From Geodermatophilus sp. TF02-6 (GTDB lineage: Bacteria; Actinomycetota; Actinomycetes; Mycobacteriales; Geodermatophilaceae), in NCBI RefSeq assembly GCF_003319115.1, contig NZ_QOHF01000014.1, positions 1 to 64,000 on the forward strand: 64,000 nucleotides of DNA, read 5' to 3'. The notes below the pieces were generated by a model. That model did no database searches. It was not told where the DNA came from and saw only the letters and a list, made by a program, of their open reading frames with translations. The position numbers were made by a program, and so were the translations under genes. Shown here piece after piece: positions 58,400-64,000 of this stretch. Each line of letters begins with the position of its first letter. Within the stretch, counting starts at the first letter, position 1.

Positions 58400-60301
58400 A
58401 TGACCGCCGACCAGCCGACCGCCTCTCCCGGCGACGCCGAGGTGCCGGCCGAGCACCAGGTCCCCGACACCCTCGCCCTCGCCGGCGACTTCCCGGCCGT
58501 CTCCCGCGACCGGTGGCGGGAGCTGGTGGCCGGCGTCCTGCGCAGGTCCGGCCGCGAGGAGCTGCCCGACCCGGTCGAGGACGCGCTGCGGGTGCCGGTG
58601 GCCACCGGCGTCACCGTCGCCCCGCTCTACACCGCCGAGGACGCCGGCGACCTGCCCACCGCGGTCGGCGTCCCGGGCCTGGCGCCGTTCGTGCGGGGTG
58701 CCCGGGCCGGTGCGAGCCCGGACCCCGGCGGCTGGGACGTCCGCCAGCGGCACGCCTCCCCCGACGTGGCGGTCACCAGGGAGGCGATCGCCGCCGACCT
58801 GGAGAACGGGGTCACCTCGCTGTGGCTGGTGCTCGGCGAGGGCGCGGTCCCGGTCGAGGCGTTGGGTGAGGTCCTCGCCGACGTCTACCTCGACCTGGCG
58901 CCGGTGTCGGTCTCCGGCGGGCTGTCGGCCGCCGAGGCCCTCCTCGCGCACGTCTCCGGTCGCACCGACCTGGCGCCCGGCGGCTCGTTGGGCCTGGACC
59001 CGCTCGGCGTGCACGCCGCCTCCGGGCGGGAGCAGGACCTCTCCGGCCTGGCCGACGTCGCCCGCCGCGCGGCCGACCACCCGGGCCTGCGCACCGTCAC
59101 CGTCGACGCGACCGTCTTCGCCGACGCCGGGGCCAGCGCCGTCGAGGAGCTCGGCTGCTCGCTGGCCGCCGGGGTCGCCTACCTGCGGGCACTCACCGCG
59201 GGTGGGCTGGCCGTCGACGACGCCTTCGCCGCGCTCGAGTTCCGCTACGCCGCCAGCGCCGACCAGTTCACGACGATCGCCGGGCTGCGCGCGGCCCGCC
59301 GGCTGTGGGACCGGGTCGGCGAGGTCAGCGGCGCCTCGCCCGACGCGCGTGCCCAGCGGCAGCACGCGGTCACCTCGTCGGTGATGACGACGCGGCACGA
59401 CCCGTGGGTGAACATGCTGCGGACGACGGTCGCCTGCTTCGCCGCCGGCGTGGGCGGCGCCGACGCCGTCACCGTGCAGCCGTTCGACGCCGCGCTGGGG
59501 CTGCCCGACGCCTTCTCGCGGCGGATCGCGCGCAACACGCAGAGCCTGCTGGTGGAAGAGGGGCACCTCGCCCGCGTGCTCGACCCGGCCGGCGGCTCCT
59601 GGTACGTCGAGTCGCTGACCGACTCCCTGGCGCAGGCGGCGTGGAGCTGGTTCACCGAGATCGAGCGGGCCGGTGGGCTGGCCGCCGCGCTGGAGTCGGG
59701 GCTCGTGCGTGACCGCATCGCCGCGGCCTGGGGCGAGCGACAGGAGCGGCTGGCGCACCGGGAGGACGCGATCACCGGCGTCAGCGAGTTCCCCGACCCG
59801 GCCGAGGAGCTGCCGCGGCGGCAGCCGGCGGTCGATCCGCGCCCGACCGGCGGGCTGCCCCGGGTGCGGGCCTCGCAGGCCTACGAGGAGTTGCGCGACC
59901 GCGCCGAGTCCGCCGACCGCCGTCCGCGGGTGCACCTGGCCACGATCGGCCCGATCGCCCGCCACACCGCGCGGGCCACCTTCGCCGGCAACCTGTTCCA
60001 GGCCGGCGGCATCGAGACGCCGTCCGGCGAGGGCACCTCCGGCTTCGCCGACGCCGGGACGACGGTGACCTGCATCTGCGGCACCGACCGTGACTACGCG
60101 GAGTCCGCGGCCGCTCTCGCCGCGCAGCTGCACGCGGCCGGTGCCACCCAGGTGTGGTTGGCCGGCAAGCCGTCGCTGGGGGTGGACGGCGTCGACGGGT
60201 ACGTGTACGCCGGGTGCGACGCACTCGACGTGTTGCGAGCGGTACACGAGCAGCTACTGGGCCAAAGTGGCCACTTCGGCCCTCGAGGGGAGCGGGCATG
60301 A
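58400..60301 (+). CDS. mutA: Methylmalonyl-CoA mutase small subunit
   Basis: A 633-residue beta subunit of methylmalonyl-CoA mutase. It keeps the TIM-barrel and flavodoxin-like folds but, as normal for this subunit, lacks the DxHxxG cobalamin motif (the C-terminal half reads [19 protein letters not shown]). The barrel motif [34 protein letters not shown] is present in parts. ATG 58400. Its end overlaps mutB by ATGA. The complex rearranges methylmalonyl-CoA and succinyl-CoA, linking propionate catabolism to the TCA genes at 7346. Confidence 0.95.
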   Translation: MTADQPTASPGDAEVPAEHQVPDTLALAGDFPAVSRDRWRELVAGVLRRSGREELPDPVEDALRVPVATGVTVAPLYTAEDAGDLPTAVGVPGLAPFVRGARAGASPDPGGWDVRQRHASPDVAVTREAIAADLENGVTSLWLVLGEGAVPVEALGEVLADVYLDLAPVSVSGGLSAAEALLAHVSGRTDLAPGGSLGLDPLGVHAASGREQDLSGLADVARRAADHPGLRTVTVDATVFADAGASAVEELGCSLAAGVAYLRALTAGGLAVDDAFAALEFRYAASADQFTTIAGLRAARRLWDRVGEVSGASPDARAQRQHAVTSSVMTTRHDPWVNMLRTTVACFAAGVGGADAVTVQPFDAALGLPDAFSRRIARNTQSLLVEEGHLARVLDPAGGSWYVESLTDSLAQAAWSWFTEIERAGGLAAALESGLVRDRIAAAWGERQERLAHREDAITGVSEFPDPAEELPRRQPAVDPRPTGGLPRVRASQAYEELRDRAESADRRPRVHLATIGPIARHTARATFAGNLFQAGGIETPSGEGTSGFADAGTTVTCICGTDRDYAESAAALAAQLHAAGATQVWLAGKPSLGVDGVDGYVYAGCDALDVLRAVHEQLLGQSGHFGPRGERA

Positions 60302-62499
60302 GCGGGATCCCCGACTTCGGGTCGGTCGAGCTGGGCCGCCCGGCGGCGCACGCCGGCGGCGACGACTGGGCCAAGCGGTTCGAGGAGACCACCGGCCGAT
60401 CGGTCGCCGACGCGACCTGGGAGACGCCCGAGGGCATCGCCGTCCCGCCGCTGTACACCCCGGCCGACCTCGCCGGGCTGGACTTCCTGTCCACCTACCC
60501 CGGCCTGCCGCCGTACCTGCGCGGGCCGTACCCGACGATGTACACGACCCAGCCGTGGACCATCCGCCAGTACGCCGGGTTCTCCACCGCCGCGGAGTCC
60601 AACGCCTTCTACCGGCGCAACCTCGCCGCCGGGCAGAAGGGGCTGTCGATCGCCTTCGACCTGCCCACCCACCGCGGCTACGACTCCGACCACCCGCGGG
60701 TCGTCGGCGACGTCGGCATGGCCGGGGTGGCGATCGACTCCATCCTGGACATGCGCCAGCTCTTCGACGGCATCCCGCTGGACCGGATGACGGTCTCGAT
60801 GACCATGAACGGCGCGGTGCTGCCGGTGATGGCGCTCTACGTCCTCGCCGCCGAGGAGCAGGGCGTCGCGCCTGCGCAGCTGGCCGGGACCATCCAGAAC
60901 GACATCCTCAAGGAGTTCATGGTCCGCAACACCTACATCTACCCGCCGAAGCCGTCGATGCAGATCGTCAGCGACATCTTCGCGTTCACCTCGCAGGAGA
61001 TGCCGCGGTTCAACTCGATCTCCATCTCCGGCTACCACATCCAGGAGGCCGGGGCGACCGCCGACCTGGAGCTGGCCTACACGCTGGCCGACGGGGTGGA
61101 GTACGTGCAGGCGGGCAAGGACGCCGGGCTGGACGTCGACGCGTTCGCCCCGCGCCTGTCCTTCTTCTGGGCGATCGGCATGAACTTCTTCATGGAGGTC
61201 GCGAAGCTCCGGGCCGGGCGGCTGCTGTGGTCCCGGCTGATGGAGGAGGCCGGCGCGCAGAAGGACAAGTCGCTGTCGCTGCGCACCCACTCGCAGACCT
61301 CGGGCTGGTCGCTCACCGCGCAGGACGTCTTCAACAACGTCGTCCGCACCTGCCTGGAGGCCATGGCCGCCACCCAGGGGCACACCCAGTCGCTGCACAC
61401 CAACGCCCTCGACGAGGCGCTGGCGCTGCCGAGCGACTTCTCGGCGCGGATCGCCCGCAACACCCAGCTGCTGCTGCAGCAGGAGTCGGGGACGACGCGG
61501 GTCATCGACCCGTGGGGCGGCTCGGCCTACGTGGAGAAGCTGACCTACGACCTGGCCCGCCGCGCGTGGGCGCACATCCAGGAGGTCGCCGAGCACGGCG
61601 GCATGGCCCAGGCCATCGACGACGGCATCCCCAAGCTGCGCATCGAGGAGGCCGCCGCCCGCACCCAGGCGCGCATCGACTCGGGCCGGCAGCCGGTGAT
61701 CGGCGTCAACAAGTACCGGGTCGACGCCGACGAGGCGATCGAGGTGCTCCGGGTCGACAACGCCTCGGTGCTGGCCGAGCAGAAGGCCAAGCTGGAGGAG
61801 CTGCGCGCCTCCCGGGACGACGGCGCGGTCCGCGAGGCGCTCTCCCGGCTCACCGACGCCGCCCGCGCGGCCGCCGAGGGACGCCGTGGCCGCGAGCTGG
61901 ACGCCAACCTGCTCAAGCTGGCCGTCGACGCGGCCCGCGCCAAGGCCACCGTCGGGGAGATCTCCGACGCGCTGGAGGAGGTCTACGGGCGGCACGCGGG
62001 CCAGGTGCGCACCATCTCCGGTGTGTACCGCGACGAGGCCGGCGCCTCCGGCCCGATGGAGGAGACCCGCCGCCTGGCCGAGGCGTTCGAGGAGGCCGAG
62101 GGACGCCGTCCCCGCATCCTGGTCGCCAAGATGGGCCAGGACGGCCACGACCGCGGGCAGAAGGTCATCGCCACCGCGTTCGCCGACCTCGGTTTCGACG
62201 TCGACGTCGGCCCGCTGTTCCAGACCCCGGAGGAGGTCGCCCGCCAGGCGGTGGAGGCCGACGTGCACGTCGTCGGCGTCTCCTCGCTCGCGGCGGGCCA
62301 CCTGACGCTGGTGCCGGCGCTGCAGGAGGCGCTCGCTTCGTTGGGGGCGGACGACGTGGTGATCGTGGTCGGCGGCGTCATCCCGCCCGACGACGTCCCG
62401 ACGCTCAAGGAGATGGGCGCGGCCGAGGTGTTCCTCCCCGGCACGGTGATCGCCGAGGCCGCGCAGGGCCTGCTGCGCACCCTGTCGGCCCGCACCTGA
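60298..62499 (+). CDS. mutB: Methylmalonyl-CoA mutase large subunit
   Basis: A 733-residue catalytic alpha subunit. The N-terminal barrel has [19 protein letters not shown], the substrate residue region [14 protein letters not shown] and [15 protein letters not shown]. The C-terminal cobalamin domain has the base-off motif [15 protein letters not shown] with the coordinating His. The length is standard. It overlaps mutA by ATGA and meaB by TGATG, so subunits and chaperone are produced together. Confidence 0.97.
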   Translation: MSGIPDFGSVELGRPAAHAGGDDWAKRFEETTGRSVADATWETPEGIAVPPLYTPADLAGLDFLSTYPGLPPYLRGPYPTMYTTQPWTIRQYAGFSTAAESNAFYRRNLAAGQKGLSIAFDLPTHRGYDSDHPRVVGDVGMAGVAIDSILDMRQLFDGIPLDRMTVSMTMNGAVLPVMALYVLAAEEQGVAPAQLAGTIQNDILKEFMVRNTYIYPPKPSMQIVSDIFAFTSQEMPRFNSISISGYHIQEAGATADLELAYTLADGVEYVQAGKDAGLDVDAFAPRLSFFWAIGMNFFMEVAKLRAGRLLWSRLMEEAGAQKDKSLSLRTHSQTSGWSLTAQDVFNNVVRTCLEAMAATQGHTQSLHTNALDEALALPSDFSARIARNTQLLLQQESGTTRVIDPWGGSAYVEKLTYDLARRAWAHIQEVAEHGGMAQAIDDGIPKLRIEEAAARTQARIDSGRQPVIGVNKYRVDADEAIEVLRVDNASVLAEQKAKLEELRASRDDGAVREALSRLTDAARAAAEGRRGRELDANLLKLAVDAARAKATVGEISDALEEVYGRHAGQVRTISGVYRDEAGASGPMEETRRLAEAFEEAEGRRPRILVAKMGQDGHDRGQKVIATAFADLGFDVDVGPLFQTPEEVARQAVEADVHVVGVSSLAAGHLTLVPALQEALASLGADDVVIVVGGVIPPDDVPTLKEMGAAEVFLPGTVIAEAAQGLLRTLSART

Positions 62500-63503
62500 T
62501 GCCGCGCCAGGTCGACGTCCCGGCGCTGGTCGAGGGGGTCCTGGCGGGGGACCGGCGGGCCGTGGCGCGGGCGATCACGCTCGTCGAGTCGCACCGCGCC
62601 GACCACCGGGAGCGGGCGCAGGAGCTGCTGGTCGAGCTGCTGCCGCACACCGGCGACGCCCGGCGGGTCGGCATCAGCGGCGTGCCCGGGGTGGGCAAGT
62701 CGACCTTCATCGACACGCTGGGGGTGTCGCTGACCGCGGCCGGGTCGAAGGTCGCGGTGCTCGCCGTCGACCCGTCGTCCGCCCGGTCGGGCGGGTCGAT
62801 CCTCGGCGACAAGACCCGGATGGCCCGGCTGGCGGTCGACCCGCACGCCTTCATCCGGCCCTCGCCCACGTCCGGGACCCTGGGCGGGGTCGCCCAGGCC
62901 ACCCGGGAGTCGATGGTGGTCGTGGAGGCCGCGGGCTCCGACGTCGTGCTGGTGGAGACCGTGGGCGTCGGGCAGTCGGAGACCACGGTCGCGGAGATGG
63001 TCGACTCGTTCCTGTTCCTCACGCTGGCCCGCACCGGCGACCAGCTGCAGGGCATCAAGCGCGGCATCCTCGAGATCGCCGACGTGATCGCGGTGAACAA
63101 GGCCGACGGGCCGGCCGCCGCCGACGCCCGCAAGGCCGCCCGCGAGCTGTCCGGGGCGATCCGGATGCTGCGCGGGCGGGGCCAGACCTGGGACGTCCCG
63201 GTGCTCACCTGCGCCGGGCTGACCGGCGAGGGGCTGGACGAGGTCTGGGGGAAGCTGGTCGAGCACCAGGAGCGGATGCGGGCCTCGGGGGCCTTCGAGG
63301 AGAACCGGCGGACCCAGCAGGTGCGCTGGACCCGGCAGCTGGTGCGGGACGGGCTCGAGCACCGGCTGCGCGCCCACCCCGGCGTGCGGGCGGCCGCCCC
63401 GGAGCTGGAGAAGGCGGTGCTGGCGGGCGAGCTGACCCCGGCGCTGGCCGCCCAGCAGCTGCTCGAGACCTTCCTCGCCACCCCCGACCTGCCGCGATCA
63501 TGA
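62499..63503 (+). CDS. meaB: Methylmalonyl-CoA mutase-associated GTPase MeaB
   Basis: A 334-residue G3E-family P-loop GTPase that gates cobalamin loading and protects the mutase. Walker A GVPGVGKSTFIDTLG, Mg-binding AVDPSSARSGGSILGDKTRM, ETVGVGQSE and the base motif VNKADGP are complete. ATG 62499 overlaps the mutB stop as TGATG. The last codons (DLPRS and stop) form part of a 31-bp inverted-repeat arm. Confidence 0.96.
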   Translation: MPRQVDVPALVEGVLAGDRRAVARAITLVESHRADHRERAQELLVELLPHTGDARRVGISGVPGVGKSTFIDTLGVSLTAAGSKVAVLAVDPSSARSGGSILGDKTRMARLAVDPHAFIRPSPTSGTLGGVAQATRESMVVVEAAGSDVVLVETVGVGQSETTVAEMVDSFLFLTLARTGDQLQGIKRGILEIADVIAVNKADGPAAADARKAARELSGAIRMLRGRGQTWDVPVLTCAGLTGEGLDEVWGKLVEHQERMRASGAFEENRRTQQVRWTRQLVRDGLEHRLRAHPGVRAAAPELEKAVLAGELTPALAAQQLLETFLATPDLPRS

Positions 63504-63563
63504 AGTCCGGGAAGCGACACGCCGTCGACGCGCGGCGTGTCGCTCCCCGAACTTCATGATCGC
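63494..63563. terminator. Long inverted repeat (31-bp arms) beginning in the meaB stop
   Basis: Arms 63494-63524 and 63533-63563 match at 29 of 31 positions with an 8-base spacer. The left arm starts inside the last codons of meaB. It is the longest of the inverted repeats in the window and the only one between two genes in the same direction. Confidence 0.8.
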
Positions 63564-63700
63564 GGGTAGGGGCGGGCGCCGGTGCAGCCTCCGGGCGTGT
63601 GGCGCGACCGACCCCGCGGGTCGCCGGACGGCGGCGGGGGCGACGGGGAGAATGGGTGTGCCCGACGCCCGCAGGAGCAGGAGCAGGAGAAGGACGCCTC

Positions 63701-64000
63701 ATGACCCGCATCGTGATCATCGGCGGCGGCCCCGCCGGCTACGAGGCCGCGCTGGTGGCCGCATCGCTCGGTGCGCAGGTCACCGTGGTCGAGCGGGACG
63801 GCGTGGGTGGGGCCAGCGTGCTCACCGACTGCGTCCCCTCCAAGACCTTCATCGCCTCGGCCGGCGCGATGACCAACGTGCGCGACTCCGCCGCCCTCGG
63901 CGTGCAGGGCTCCGAGCTGGCGTCCGTGGGCATCGACCTGGCCGCGGTCAACCGGCGGGTCAGGACCCTGGCGGTGGCCCAGTCCGCGGACATCAAGGCG
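63701..64000 (+). CDS. lpdA: LpdA-type NAD(P)H quinone reductase / flavoprotein disulfide reductase (5' part)
   Basis: The first 100 residues of an FAD flavoprotein; it continues past the window. The FAD Rossmann motif RIVIIGGGPAGYEAALVAASLG and VTVVERDGVGGASVLTDCVPSKTFIAS identify the pyridine nucleotide-disulfide reductase family. Only one Cys of the usual redox pair is present (DCVPSK), as in mycobacterial LpdA (Rv3303c), which reduces quinones instead of disulfides. RTLAVAQSADIKA also fits LpdA. ATG 63701 has AGGAGAAGGA about seven bases upstream. Confidence 0.9.
   Translation, partial: MTRIVIIGGGPAGYEAALVAASLGAQVTVVERDGVGGASVLTDCVPSKTFIASAGAMTNVRDSAALGVQGSELASVGIDLAAVNRRVRTLAVAQSADIKA

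Noticed and set aside
58400-60301. Missing cobalamin-binding motif in MutA as a defect
   Set aside because: The small subunit of heterodimeric methylmalonyl-CoA mutase normally lacks it; MutB carries DxHxxG.
60090-63503. A single plus-strand frame of 1137 codons reaching through mutB into meaB
   Set aside because: Only its last 334 codons (meaB) are real; the rest is a shifted frame of mutB, which has all expected motifs in its own frame.
63701-64000. Single cysteine in the LpdA redox region as a mutation
   Set aside because: Mycobacterial LpdA-type quinone reductases naturally lack the first cysteine.
1-64000. tRNA or rRNA genes, prophage or insertion-sequence transposases
   Set aside because: Reading both strands gave no cloverleaf with a T-loop signature, no rRNA-like segment and no transposase, integrase or phage structural protein.

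Overview
The window is very GC-rich bacterial DNA with GTG and TTG starts, many -10-only promoters a few bases upstream of start codons, and gene orders typical of high-GC Actinobacteria. The order chorismate mutase / pcrA / M23 peptidase / sucCD / DUF6350 / purN / purH, and the nucleoside-salvage block with punA, a phosphosugar mutase, upp, deoC, add, deoA and cdd, both recall mycobacterial and streptomycete chromosomes. From memory the overall flavour suggests Geodermatophilaceae (Blastococcus, Geodermatophilus, Modestobacter). That family call is inference. No rRNA, tRNA, phage, transposase or CRISPR array was seen; this looks like core chromosome with small accessory insertions.

Layout. 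1-6810: a LuxR-type response regulator, a PIG-L deacetylase, chorismate mutase with a probable Phe/Tyr attenuator, pcrA, an M23 peptidase and a lipase. 6994-17911: sucCD, a DUF6350 membrane protein, purN-purH, a pentapeptide-repeat protein, an internally deleted folD, DUF3017, mdh and icd, so much of the lower TCA cycle plus late purine synthesis. 17912-26299: a CAP-domain protein, a CBS/CNNM membrane protein, galE, an aromatic/histidinol-phosphate aminotransferase, trpS, a 2H phosphoesterase, a yihY remnant and a D,D-carboxypeptidase.

26554-53921 is dominated by nucleoside uptake and salvage. A BMP lipoprotein, one double ATPase and two permeases import nucleosides. cdd, deoA, add and punA convert them, upp recovers uracil, a phosphosugar mutase may handle pentose phosphates, and deoC with two aldehyde dehydrogenase-like proteins processes deoxyribose-5-phosphate. 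Interspersed are an ABC exporter, a DEAD-box helicase, a VapBC-type pair, a HepT-MntA-type pair, a secreted protein pair and lineage-specific unknowns. 54053-64000: an M16-like protein, a YbdK-type ligase, an M20 amidohydrolase, the methylmalonyl-CoA mutase operon mutA-mutB-meaB, and the start of an LpdA-type flavoprotein, cut by the window end.

The most unusual structure lies between the genes. (1) Micro-ORFs sit in gene junctions with ATGA or TGATG overlaps, so ribosomes could be handed from one gene to the next: two 20-codon relatives before pcrA and between the permeases, a 56-codon composite between ATPase and permease, and three tandem 21-codon copies after deoC. (2) A dispersed intergenic repeat folds into a nested hairpin whose outer stem differs in sequence from copy to copy but stays paired. 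(3) Long, mutually unrelated inverted repeats of 19-31 bp per arm mark several gene ends. (4) Chorismate mutase is preceded by a leaderless leader peptide with a Phe-Tyr-Tyr run and a terminator-like hairpin.
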